A DNA stretch of 7,665 bases. Source: an uncultured Clostridia bacterium. Lineage in GTDB: Bacteria; Bacillota; Clostridia; Christensenellales; Borkfalkiaceae. Position numbers and translations under genes: made by a program. Positions 1-6,876 of this stretch are shown here, piece after piece; positions within the stretch are counted from its first letter, which is position 1, and each line of letters begins with the position of its first letter. The notes under the pieces were generated by a model. The model did no database searches, was not told where the DNA came from, and worked only from the letters and a program-made list of their open reading frames with translations. The stretch covers positions 1 through 7,665 of the forward strand of contig CANPZH010000074.1 in the NCBI GenBank assembly GCA_947589335.1, in the 5' to 3' direction.

Positions 1-1444
1 CCTCCTCGAGCAGGGCGACCGTACGCGCCATCGCGCCGTCGTCGTCGCCGAGGATGACGAGGTTGTGGCTGTCGTGCGCGACCGAGATCCCGATCGCGCC
101 CCCCTTGAGCCCGTATCCCTTGACGAGCCCGAGCCCGACGTTCCCCGTCGCAAAATGGCGCTCCACGACGGCGAGCTTCAAAAGATCGGTCCCCTTCACG
201 CACAGTTCCCCTTCGGGCGCGGGCACGAACGTCTCGCCCGTATACAGCCCGTAGGGCATGATCTCCATCGCGCGGAACCTCCCGCCGCTGCCCGTGATGC
301 GGAAGTCCTCCGCCGTCACCTTTTTCACGCGCACCGTGCTCCTCACCTCTGCGGGCAGATAGCGCTCCGCGCACCCGAACAGCGCCTTTCCGTGCTCCGC
401 AACGAGCACGCCGCGCTTGAAGACCGCCGAAACGCGGAAATGTTCGAGATCGTCCACGAGGACGAGATCCGCAAAATAGCGGGGAGCGACCGCGCCCGTA
501 TCGGCGATCCCGTAGCAGCGCGCAACGTTGAGCGTCGCCATCGGGACGGCGTAGCGGGCGGGAAGTCCGCTCGCGACCAGACGGCGCAGAGCGTCGTCGA
601 GATGTCCGCGGCGGGAAAGGTCGGCGGCGTTCTTGTCGTCCGAACAGAGGACAAAACTGCGGAAGTTGTAGCCGTCCACGGCGTCTTTGGCACTCTCGAT
701 GTTGTTCGCGGAGGAGCCGCAGCGGATCTGCACATACATGCCCCGCGCGGCTTTTTCGCGGCACTCCTGCGCCGTGAGCGATTCATGATCGGTCAGGATC
801 CCCGCGCAGCGGTAGGCGTTGAGCCCGTCTCCCGAGACGCCGGGCGCATGCCCGTCCACGGGCTTACGGCAGCCGTGCGCCGCCTCGAGCTTGCGCAGAA
901 CGTCGCGCTCGCCCGCAAGCACCGCGGGGAAGTTCATCATCTCGCCCAGCCCGAAAAAGATCCCGCGGCCGATCTCCGCCTCCGTCTCCCTGCCGTCGAG
1001 GACGGCGCCGCTCGTCTCAAAGGGCGTTGCGGGCACGCAGGACGGGAGCTGGAGATAGACGTCGAGCGGGGAGCCCTCAAGGCGGGAAAACGCCTCCTTG
1101 ACGTACTCCGCGCCCGCGATCCCGCAGACGTTGACGATCTCGTGCGGGTCGGCGATGACGCCCGTCGTCCCGCGGGGGACGGCGAGGGTCGCCCACTCTT
1201 CGGGCGAGAGCATGGAACTTTCGATGTGGATATGCGCGTCCATGAGCCCGGGGAGAACGGTCTGCCCCGCGGCGTCGTAGACGGTCTTGCCCGCGTAGCC
1301 GCTGCCGATGCCGGCGATCCTGCCTCCGGCGACGGCGATCTCCCCGCATTCCGTCTCGCCCGTAAAGACGTTAAAAATGCGTGCGTTTTTGATGACAAGG
1401 TCGCTCTTTTCGCGCTTCATGGCGCAATCAATGAGATGTTTCAT
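1..1444 (-). CDS. ade: Adenine deaminase, 5' part (C-terminus beyond window edge)
   Basis: Adenine deaminase (EC 3.5.4.2) of the amidohydrolase superfamily, converting adenine to hypoxanthine and ammonia in cytosolic purine salvage. The frame is open for 481 codons to the window edge without a frameshift. Family members are usually about 575-590 residues, so roughly the last 100 are missing. Visible motifs are the metal-binding HIHIESSM (H71, H73), DPHE at 99-102, PSCVPATPFETSG at 134-146, VDGHAPG around H199, TDHE around H220, CSDDKN, and the C-terminal-domain motifs RHFATGNVGLG and AHDSHN. The ATG at 1444-1442 is chosen because GAGGAAAC precedes it and an extended -10 promoter lies about 45 bp upstream; a second in-frame ATG (M9, near 1420) is possible. 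A terminator and its own promoter separate it from the metal-efflux operon, so it is probably an independent unit. I see no purine riboswitch in its short leader. The assignment is very secure. Confidence 0.96.
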   Translation of the reverse strand, partial: MKHLIDCAMKREKSDLVIKNARIFNVFTGETECGEIAVAGGRIAGIGSGYAGKTVYDAAGQTVLPGLMDAHIHIESSMLSPEEWATLAVPRGTTGVIADPHEIVNVCGIAGAEYVKEAFSRLEGSPLDVYLQLPSCVPATPFETSGAVLDGRETEAEIGRGIFFGLGEMMNFPAVLAGERDVLRKLEAAHGCRKPVDGHAPGVSGDGLNAYRCAGILTDHESLTAQECREKAARGMYVQIRCGSSANNIESAKDAVDGYNFRSFVLCSDDKNAADLSRRGHLDDALRRLVASGLPARYAVPMATLNVARCYGIADTGAVAPRYFADLVLVDDLEHFRVSAVFKRGVLVAEHGKALFGCAERYLPAEVRSTVRVKKVTAEDFRITGSGGRFRAMEIMPYGLYTGETFVPAPEGELCVKGTDLLKLAVVERHFATGNVGLGLVKGYGLKGGAIGISVAHDSHNLVILGDDDGAMARTVALLEE

Positions 1445-1489
1445 GTTTCCTCGCTGGCAGCAAAACTCGCGGAGAAGTCCCGCACCGCT

Positions 1490-1518
1490 ATTATAGCATA
1501 TTTTTCGGCGCGGGACAA
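1490..1518 (-). promoter_or_regulatory. Sigma-A-type promoter of the adenine deaminase gene
   Basis: On the minus strand, TTGTCC (1518-1513) and a perfect TATAAT (1495-1490) are separated by 17 bp. The TG of TGCTATAAT gives an extended -10. Predicted transcription start is about 1483, leaving a leader of about 40 nt, too short for a riboswitch. No obvious repressor palindrome overlaps it. Confidence 0.75.
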
Positions 1519-1554
1519 GCTCCGCCGTGAAAAAATCGGAATTTTGTGAAAATG

Positions 1555-1592
1555 GCCCGCCGCCCGCAGACTGTCGTCTGCGGGCGGCGGGC
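1555..1592 (-). terminator. Strong hairpin terminator after cadA
   Basis: A perfect 17-bp GC-rich stem (1555-1571 with 1576-1592) closes a TGTC tetraloop 14 bp after the cadA stop. On the minus strand it is followed by CATTTTCAC, so the U-tract is short, but stem stability is very high. It sits between cadA and the ade promoter and should insulate them. On the plus strand a TTTTT run lies 11 nt beyond the stem, too far to be a good terminator in that direction. Confidence 0.75.
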
Positions 1593-1606
1593 TCTTGAAC
1601 GGGTTT

Positions 1607-3661
1607 TTACAGTTTTCCGCGCATGCGCATGGAGTTGAGCACGGCGAGGAGCATCACGCCGACGTCGCCGAAGACGGCAGCCCAGATGGGCAATGCGAAC
1701 GTCCCGACCGCCGTCCCCGCCACGGAGACCGCCATCAGGGCGATCTTGACCGCAATGGAGAAGACGATGTTCTGCATGACGATCTTTCTCGTCTTCTTCG
1801 CGCCCTTCACCGCCTTGGGCAGGGCGGAGAGGTTGTCGCCCGCGAGCACGAAATCGCTCGCCTCGATCGCGGCGTCGCTCCCCAGCGCCCCCATCGCGAC
1901 GGAGACGTCGCTCTCCGCCATCACGGGCGTGTCGTTGATCCCGTCGCCGACATACATCAGCGCGCCCCCCGCCTTCAGCTTCCGCGCGCATTCGGGCTTC
2001 TGTTCGGGCAAGAGGTCCGCCTCGATCACGTCGACGGGGAGCCCCTTCAGAACCTCCTCCGCGCGGGCGCGGGTGTCCCCCGTGAGCACGGCGACCGTGC
2101 CGATCCCGCACGCTTTCAGCCCGGAAAGGGCGCTGTTTGCCTCGCTGCGGATCTTATCCTCGATCTCGACGCTCCCCACAAGACGCCCCTCCTCCGCCAC
2201 ATAGACGACGGACTTGAGCGATGCAACGGGGGTGAACGGGACGCCCTGTTCCCGCATGAGCCTTGCGCTGCCGACGAGGATCTTCTTCCCGCCGACCACA
2301 GCGGAGAGCCCCATCCCCGCAAGTTCCTCCGTCTCCGCGGCCTTCAGATCGGTCGGAACCTCCGCAAACGCCTGCGCGAGCGGGTGGGAGGAGTTCCTCT
2401 CCGCCGCCGCGGCGAGCGCGAGCGCGCGCCCTTCCCCGTTGACCTTCGCGATCGAGAACCTGCCCTCCGTCAGCGTCCCCGTCTTGTCGAAGGCGGCGGT
2501 GCGGACTTTGGCGAGTTCGTCGAGGCAGACGGCGCCCTTCGTCAGCACGCCGTGCCTTGCGAGGTTCCCGACTCCCGAAAAATAGGTGAGCGGCACCGAG
2601 ATGATGAGCGCGCACGGGCAGGAGATGACGAGGAATTCGATGGCGGGAACGATCCACGCCGTGAAGTTGTAGTCCTCGAAGAGGGGCGGGATGACGGCGA
2701 TGAGCACCGCAAGCAGCACGACGACGGGAGTGTAGATCCGCGCGAATTTCGTGATGAATTTCTCCGGTTTCGCCTTCTTCGCCGACGAATTTTCCACCAT
2801 GTCGAGCACCTTTTGTGCGGCGCTCTCGCGCACGGGACGGAGCACGCGCGCCTTGACGGCGTTGCCCGCGTTCACGCAGCCCGAGAGCAGTTCGTCGCCG
2901 CAGCCCACTTCGCGGAGGTACGCCTCGCCCGTCAGCGACTTCGTGTCGAGCGCGGTCTCCCCCTCCGTGAGCACGCAGTCCGCGGGGACCTTATCCCCCT
3001 TGCGGATCAGGATCAAATCTCCCGCCTTCAGCTCCTCGGGGTCGATCTCCCGCTGCCCGTCCCCCTCGAGCAGGATCGCCGAATCGCTCTTCATCTCGAG
3101 GAGCCTCGTGATCGCGCTGCGGGAGGAGCCGACTGCAAGGTCCTGCAAGAGCTCGCCGATCTGGTAGAGCAGCATGACGGCGGCGCCCTCCAACGGCTCT
3201 TTGATCGCGAACGCGCCCGCTGCCGCGATCGTCATGAGCAGGTTCTCGTCGAGCAGATTCGCCCATCCGCGGAAGTGAAAGATCTTGAGCACGACCGACC
3301 ATCCCGCCGCTGCAAAGGAGCAGAGAAAGAGGGAAAAGACGACCCACTCGTTCCCGCCCAAAAGCTGCAGAATGAGCGCGGGCAGAAAGAACGCGGCGGA
3401 GACGGCGATCGAGAGGATCTCCTTGAGATGCCTCTCCTTCCGGACGCCCGTCCCGCCCTCGACGATCTCCACCTCCTCGAAATGGGAGATGGCGTAGACC
3501 GCCCTCTTCAGCGCCTCCTCGTCCGCATAGCCGAAGCTGACCTTCTGGTTGATGAAGTCCGCTACGGCGTCCTCGATCCCCTCGATCCCGTTCAGCTCCT
3601 CCGAAAGTTCCGCCGCGCATGCCGCGCAGTCGAGATTTTTGATCCGAATGATTTTTTGCAT
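1607..3661 (-). CDS. cadA: Zn2+/Cd2+/Pb2+-exporting P1B-type ATPase (CadA/ZntA type)
   Basis: Inner-membrane heavy-metal efflux ATPase of 684 residues. The N-terminal HMA domain (about 1-65) carries the metal-binding LDCAACA (C11, C14). Transmembrane helices follow from about residue 81. The actuator-domain loop TGE is at 244-246, the intramembrane metal site CPC at 348-350, the phosphorylated DKTGT at D392, the P1B hallmark HP at 426-427, TGD at 527-529 and the hinge GDGIND at 572-577. The last membrane segments have K639 and D666 (FGDVG), a pair typical of the divalent Zn/Cd/Pb subgroup rather than the Cu exporters. Length and motif order are normal and nothing looks broken. The ATG at 3661 has GGGGGAGGG just upstream, within the 16-bp gap after the ArsR-family gene, so the two form an operon derepressed by metal. 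The metal preference is inferred from CPC, the K/D pair and the regulator. A long open frame on the opposite strand is a GC-bias shadow. Confidence 0.97.
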   Translation of the reverse strand: MQKIIRIKNLDCAACAAELSEELNGIEGIEDAVADFINQKVSFGYADEEALKRAVYAISHFEEVEIVEGGTGVRKERHLKEILSIAVSAAFFLPALILQLLGGNEWVVFSLFLCSFAAAGWSVVLKIFHFRGWANLLDENLLMTIAAAGAFAIKEPLEGAAVMLLYQIGELLQDLAVGSSRSAITRLLEMKSDSAILLEGDGQREIDPEELKAGDLILIRKGDKVPADCVLTEGETALDTKSLTGEAYLREVGCGDELLSGCVNAGNAVKARVLRPVRESAAQKVLDMVENSSAKKAKPEKFITKFARIYTPVVVLLAVLIAVIPPLFEDYNFTAWIVPAIEFLVISCPCALIISVPLTYFSGVGNLARHGVLTKGAVCLDELAKVRTAAFDKTGTLTEGRFSIAKVNGEGRALALAAAAERNSSHPLAQAFAEVPTDLKAAETEELAGMGLSAVVGGKKILVGSARLMREQGVPFTPVASLKSVVYVAEEGRLVGSVEIEDKIRSEANSALSGLKACGIGTVAVLTGDTRARAEEVLKGLPVDVIEADLLPEQKPECARKLKAGGALMYVGDGINDTPVMAESDVSVAMGALGSDAAIEASDFVLAGDNLSALPKAVKGAKKTRKIVMQNIVFSIAVKIALMAVSVAGTAVGTFALPIWAAVFGDVGVMLLAVLNSMRMRGKL

Positions 3662-3677
3662 GATCTTCCCTCCCCCG

Positions 3678-4028
3678 TCAGAGCTCGCACTTCAAATGGG
3701 AGCAGGCGAGCTCGAGCACGGCGACGATGTGCTCGTCCGCGAGCGAATAGACGATGTTCTGCCCGTCGCGGCGGGACTTGATGATCCGGTTGTCCTTCAG
3801 GATCCTGAGCTGATGGGAGACGGCGCTCTGCGTCCCCCCCACCGCCTCGACGATGTGATACACGCACATCTCCCCGTGACGGAGGGCGAAAAGGATCTTC
3901 AGACGGCTCGGCTCCGAGATCGCCTTGAACGCCGCGCTGACCCGCAGGATCGCCTCCTCTTCGGGCATGTTCCTCGCCGCTCTCTGCGCGGCAAGATGAT
4001 GTTCTTCCTCATGACCGCAGTTTTGCAT
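3678..4028 (-). CDS. ArsR/SmtB-family metal-sensing repressor
   Basis: Winged-helix dimeric repressor of 116 residues that should release its operator when it binds excess metal. The recognition region reads GTQSAVSHQLRIL, a classic ArsR helix-turn-helix. Numbered from the upstream in-frame ATG at 4064 (subtract 12 for the start used here), it has an N-terminal Cys/His cluster (C16, H18, H22, H23), C67 and H70 in the MCVYH segment where CadC has ELCVC, and a C-terminal helix with D110, H112, H123 and C126 matching the alpha-5 zinc site of SmtB/CzrA (D, H, H, then E or H). I start it at 4028 because GGAGGA lies just upstream, whereas the ATG at 4064 falls inside the operator and at or before the predicted transcription start. 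The ATG at 4040 is a weaker alternative. It is the first gene of the operon with cadA, 16 bp away. The sensed ion is probably Zn, Cd or Pb, by inference. Confidence 0.95.
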   Translation of the reverse strand: MQNCGHEEEHHLAAQRAARNMPEEEAILRVSAAFKAISEPSRLKILFALRHGEMCVYHIVEAVGGTQSAVSHQLRILKDNRIIKSRRDGQNIVYSLADEHIVAVLELACSHLKCEL

Positions 4029-4046
4029 GGTCTCCTCCATATCAAG

Positions 4047-4066
4047 ATATGAATAACTGTTCATAT
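4047..4066. promoter_or_regulatory. SmtB/CzrA-type operator for the metal repressor
   Basis: ATATGAATAACTGTTCATAT is an inverted repeat with perfect 7-bp arms (4047-4053 and 4060-4066) around a 6-bp centre. On the minus strand the core reads TGAACAGTTATTCA, which as I recall it is the same core as the cyanobacterial smt operator bound by SmtB. It overlaps the end of the -10 box and the predicted start of transcription of the arsR-cadA operon, so a bound repressor would block RNA polymerase. Confidence 0.85.
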
Positions 4067-4093
4067 ATTAACACAAAGAAAAAACGCTGTCAA
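4065..4093 (-). promoter_or_regulatory. Sigma-A promoter of the arsR-cadA operon
   Basis: Minus-strand TTGACA (4093-4088), exactly 17 bp of spacer, then TAATAT (4070-4065), with TG one base before the -10. Predicted start is about 4058, within the operator. This is the best consensus promoter in the window. Its -35 hexamer is also the loop of the hairpin following the pseudouridine synthase gene. Confidence 0.85.
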
Positions 4094-4101
4094 GCGTTTT
4101 T
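4079..4101 (-). terminator. Small hairpin with T-run after the pseudouridine synthase gene
   Basis: The minus-strand transcript has AAAAACGC (4101-4094), loop TTGACA, then GCGTTTTT (4087-4080) plus a further T, followed by CTTTGTG. The 8-bp stem has only three G-C pairs and begins at the last base of the stop codon. It looks like a weak intrinsic terminator for the feo-pseudouridine synthase operon. Its bases are also the -35 box and spacer of the next promoter. Confidence 0.5.
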
Positions 4102-4883
4102 CATAAATTTTTTTCGGAGCGGAAAACTTTTCCGTCCAAATCGGCGAGGACGCCGCCCGTATGCAGGGTGATCTCCTTCGCGAGCAGTTGCTGCCGCGCC
4201 GCATGGACCGCATGGTTGAAGGCGGAATCGCCGTATTTTTCGTCCCCGACGACGGGGTGTCCGACGGAGGCGAGGTGTGCGCGGATCTGGTGAGTCTTGC
4301 CCGTGTGCAGGGTGATCTTCAGAAGGCTCGTCCTTTCGCGCTCCTCCAACACTTCGTATTCGGTGACGATCGGCTCTCCCCTTTCTCCCACTTTCACGCC
4401 CGTCTCCCCCTTTTCGAGGCGGGACCGCAAAACGTCGTGCCGCTTCGGCATCCTCCCGACGACGACCGCGTGGTAGATCTTTTCGATACGCCGCTCCCGG
4501 AAGGCGGCAAGGAGCTCTCTTTCCGCCTCCTCCGTCTTGGCGAGCAGGAGCAATCCCGCAGTGTTCCGGTCGAGACGGTGGACGGGACGGAGGGCAAGCG
4601 CCGAAAAGACGGCCTCGGAGTTCACCCCGCTCTCCTTCTCGACGACGGCGATCCGTTCGTCCTCATAGAGGACGGCGAACGCCCTCTTCCCCTCCTGCGC
4701 GGGCGTGAGAAAGTACTGCACCTCGTCCCCCGCGCAAAGAGGCACGTCGGAAGAGACCTTCGCGCCGTTGACCCTGATCTCCCGCTCCCTCAGAAGGGTG
4801 CGGAAGACGAAGGACGCCTGCGCGTAAGTGTTATCCGTGAAGTTTTTCAGCGAGCTTGCCTCGCCGACGATGAATGTTTTCAC
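4101..4883 (-). CDS. RluA-family RNA pseudouridine synthase
   Basis: Cytosolic enzyme of 260 residues that isomerises specific uridines in rRNA or tRNA to pseudouridine. An S4-like RNA-binding domain occupies about residues 12-60 (LLREREIRVNGAKV) and the catalytic domain about 66-215. The hallmark HRLDRNTAGLLLLAKT holds the catalytic aspartate D105, and KTHQIRAHLASVGHPVVGD at 196-214 is the conserved second motif. The segment before the catalytic loop is shorter than in many RluA/RluD proteins, where a longer GLVVHP-type stretch precedes HRLD. The start is a GTG at 4883-4881, inside the end of feoB, with GAGGAAA about 9 nt upstream; the 53-bp overlap suggests translational coupling to feoB. 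The target site cannot be told from sequence, so I give no gene symbol. Linkage with iron uptake is probably positional rather than functional. Confidence 0.93.
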   Translation of the reverse strand: MKTFIVGEASSLKNFTDNTYAQASFVFRTLLREREIRVNGAKVSSDVPLCAGDEVQYFLTPAQEGKRAFAVLYEDERIAVVEKESGVNSEAVFSALALRPVHRLDRNTAGLLLLAKTEEAERELLAAFRERRIEKIYHAVVVGRMPKRHDVLRSRLEKGETGVKVGERGEPIVTEYEVLEERERTSLLKITLHTGKTHQIRAHLASVGHPVVGDEKYGDSAFNHAVHAARQQLLAKEITLHTGGVLADLDGKVFRSEKNL

Positions 4884-6630
4884 CTCTGTGTTTCCTCAAA
4901 AGGCGGACTGCCGCATAGAGCGCGAGCGCAAGCGCGGCGTAGATCCCCCCGCCCTGCAGCAGAAAATAGACGATGTAGCACAGCAGCAGGGCGGTGACCG
5001 TCTGCCCCGCGGCGTTGATCAGCGCGGATTTCCATCCGAGCTCCTTCGCGCTCGCCGCGATCGCCGATACGCAGGGCGAGCAGGCGAGAACGAACACCGA
5101 AAAGGCGAACGCGCTCGCGGCGGAATAGGGAAATCCGCCGTAAAACATCGAGAGCGCGCCCGCGATGTTCTCCTTTGCGACCAGCCCCGAGAGCGCGGCA
5201 TAGGCGATCTTCCAGTCCGCCATCCCGATGGGCGCAAACAGATACTTTAATCCCCCGCAGAGGGAGGCGAGCATGCTCTCCTCCACCCCGCAGTAGCGGA
5301 AGCTCCAGCTGAACGAGGAGAGCAGCCACGAGGCGAGGAAGAAGGCGAGGATCACCGTTGCCAGTTTTATTATAAACTGTTTGATCTGAAAAAACAAGGC
5401 TTTTGCGACAAATCGCGGATTCGGGAGCTGCAGGGGCGCAAGTTCCATCACGAAGGGCGGCGCGTCCGTCCGCAGGAAGAGCGCGGCAAGGAGCGCGAGC
5501 CCGATCCCGAGCGCATACAGGAGGACGACGGCGACAAAGGGATCGGAGAAAAAGGACGCCGAGAGGGTGAGAAAGACGGGTAGTTTCGCGCTGCAGGAGA
5601 TGTAGGGAAGGCACAGGATGACCCGCCGCTGGATGCGTTTCTCGTCGAGACCGCGCGTCGTGAGGATCGCCGCAGCACTGCAGCCGAATCCCATGAGGAG
5701 GGAGAACATCGCCCGTCCGTTCAGCCCGATCTTCGAAAAGGCGCCGTCCGTGAGCATGGCGAGACGGGAGAGGAAGCCGCTCTCCTCCATCAGGATCAGA
5801 AAGAGGAAGAGGAGAGCGATCTGCGGGAGAAAGCAGAGCACGCTCCCGAGCCCCGCGAGCAGTCCGTCGCGGACGAACCCGCGGAGGACCGCCGAGGGGA
5901 TCCCCCCGGCAAGCCCGCCCAAATATCCCGAAAAGAAGCGTTCGATCCCCTCCTTCATGAGGTCCCCGGGCGCATGGGGCGCAAAGGTCAGATAGAAGGC
6001 CGCAACGAGGCAGGCGAGAAAGAGCGGAATGCAGAAGAAGCCGTTGGTGAGCAGACGGTCGGCGCGGGACAGCCCGTCGCTCCCCGCTCGGTAGGCGCTC
6101 TCCGGGAGCTCCCCTCTCCCCCCGCCGCGCGGCATGGAGAGCGCCTCGGCGAGCGCCCTTTTCAGCTGCTTTTTCGAGCGTCCGTCCGCCGTGAAAACGG
6201 GATAGCCGAGCGCGCGGGAGATCTCCCTTTCGTCGAGAAAGCCCCCGCTGCGGAGGAATTGCCTCCTCTTCGTGAGGACGAGCGCACAGCGGCTCCCCTC
6301 CGCGAGCGCGGTGAAAAGAGGCAGCGCCCGCGGCAGGAGGGCGCACTCGCACACGAAGAGCAGAAAGGCCTCTCTGTGCTCCTCCAAATACCGCACGGCC
6401 CCCTTCTCCTCCATGCTCATGCCGTCGAGGGAGTAGATCCCGGGGAGATCGGTCACGACGGCCCTTTTTCCCCCGATCTCCGTCTCCCGCTCGAGCGCGC
6501 CGACGGTGACGCCGTGCCAGTTCCCCACTTTGGCATGTCCGCCCGTCAGGGCGTTGAACAGGGTGCTCTTGCCCGCATTCGGATTGCCGACCAAAAGGAT
6601 GCGCTCTACGTCCGCCGAACCGCGATGCAC
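4831..6630 (-). CDS. feoB: Ferrous iron transporter FeoB, short divergent form
   Basis: Inner-membrane Fe2+ importer of 599 residues with an N-terminal G domain and a multi-helix permease. Visible are G1 GNPNAGKS (15-22), the switch-I segment VGNWHGVTV (T42) and G3 DLPGIYS (61-67). Where the G4 motif NxxD is expected the sequence is TKRR (120-123), and the preceding VDATNLERN-like stretch is replaced by CECALLPRA. The linker between G domain and first helix (about 150-195) is much shorter than the usual helical GDI domain. The permease keeps the FeoB signatures GFGCSAAAI (314-322), SCSAKLPVF (345-353), VAKENI (484-489) and SPC (518-520). The start is GTG at 6630-6628, 7 nt after a consensus AAGGAGGT and overlapping the feoA end by 25 bp. 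Family members are commonly 650-770 residues. Both domains read continuously, so I do not think it is a pseudogene. Iron transport is likely; GTP-specific gating is uncertain. Confidence 0.92.
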   Translation of the reverse strand: MHRGSADVERILLVGNPNAGKSTLFNALTGGHAKVGNWHGVTVGALERETEIGGKRAVVTDLPGIYSLDGMSMEEKGAVRYLEEHREAFLLFVCECALLPRALPLFTALAEGSRCALVLTKRRQFLRSGGFLDEREISRALGYPVFTADGRSKKQLKRALAEALSMPRGGGRGELPESAYRAGSDGLSRADRLLTNGFFCIPLFLACLVAAFYLTFAPHAPGDLMKEGIERFFSGYLGGLAGGIPSAVLRGFVRDGLLAGLGSVLCFLPQIALLFLFLILMEESGFLSRLAMLTDGAFSKIGLNGRAMFSLLMGFGCSAAAILTTRGLDEKRIQRRVILCLPYISCSAKLPVFLTLSASFFSDPFVAVVLLYALGIGLALLAALFLRTDAPPFVMELAPLQLPNPRFVAKALFFQIKQFIIKLATVILAFFLASWLLSSFSWSFRYCGVEESMLASLCGGLKYLFAPIGMADWKIAYAALSGLVAKENIAGALSMFYGGFPYSAASAFAFSVFVLACSPCVSAIAASAKELGWKSALINAAGQTVTALLLCYIVYFLLQGGGIYAALALALYAAVRLLRKHRGENIHRRRGKLAEKLHG

Positions 6631-6830
6631 TCCGCGACCTCCTTCCTGAGGGCGACCTTCGTCCCGCCCGCCGACAGCAGATAGGTCTTTTTGAAGAGGG
6701 AGACCTTCAGCACCCGCACGACCCCTCCCGCGCGGACGTTCAGCGTCCGCAGACGCTCCTTGAGCGCGGGCTCGCAGGAGACGGCCGTGACGATCCCCCG
6801 CTCTCCCTGTTTCAGACCGGTGATGTTCAT
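6606..6830 (-). CDS. feoA: Ferrous iron transport accessory protein FeoA
   Basis: Small cytosolic SH3-like beta-barrel protein of 74 residues that assists FeoB. It has the family layout: an initial LKQGERGIVTAV strand, a central ERLRTLNVRAGGVVRVLK segment corresponding to the usual LxxLGLxPGxxVxV, then a hairpin and a closing VALRKEVAECIAV, matching the usual LALRxxEAxxIxV. Length is typical of free-standing FeoA. The ATG at 6830 fits the domain start, but upstream there is only CATTTTTTATTCAT and no Shine-Dalgarno sequence, in sharp contrast to feoB. The gene ends inside the feoB start region (25-bp overlap). No feoC or Fur-box-like palindrome is recognisable. Lower sequence identity to textbook FeoA leaves a little doubt, but the context is decisive. 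Confidence 0.91.
   Translation of the reverse strand: MNITGLKQGERGIVTAVSCEPALKERLRTLNVRAGGVVRVLKVSLFKKTYLLSAGGTKVALRKEVAECIAVRRT
6628..6645 (-). promoter_or_regulatory. Consensus ribosome binding site deciding the feoB GTG start
   Basis: Minus-strand AAGGAGGT inside the feoA coding region is followed after 7 nt by GTG (6630-6628). This places the feoB start about ten codons before the first G-domain residues and rules out the much longer upstream open frame, whose translation is arginine/glycine-rich and not FeoB-like. Confidence 0.8.
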
Positions 6831-6836
6831 ATGAAT

Positions 6837-6876
6837 AAAAAATGCGGGCAAGGCAAGATTTATACCCTGTCCGCAT
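6837..6876 (-). terminator. Hairpin with U-run between the DUF378 gene and feoA
   Basis: Minus-strand arms at 6876-6865 and 6853-6842 form a 12-bp stem with one A-C mismatch and one G-T wobble, an 11-nt loop, and six Ts at 6842-6837. It starts 16 bp after the DUF378 stop and ends only 6 bp before the feoA ATG. It would terminate the upstream transcript, or act as an attenuator if feoAB is co-transcribed from upstream. Confidence 0.65.

Noticed and set aside
65..1549. A 494-codon open frame on the plus strand opposite adenine deaminase
   Set aside because: The minus strand carries uninterrupted adenine deaminase motifs. The plus-strand product is low in hydrophobic motifs and runs across the ade promoter, so it is a compositional shadow.
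1445..1606. Purine riboswitch upstream of adenine deaminase
   Set aside because: The leader after the predicted start is only about 40 nt, and the upstream structure is a simple 17-bp terminator stem, not a three-way junction aptamer.
1595..3781. A 728-codon open frame on the plus strand opposite cadA
   Set aside because: The opposite strand encodes a full-length ATPase with every catalytic motif. The plus-strand translation is rich in Arg, Asp, His and Pro without a recognisable domain, as expected from an antisense frame in GC-rich DNA.
4880..6352. A 490-codon minus-strand open frame inside feoB in another frame
   Set aside because: It overlaps the conserved FeoB permease almost completely and its own translation is Arg/Pro-rich with no membrane helices. 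FeoB is the real product.
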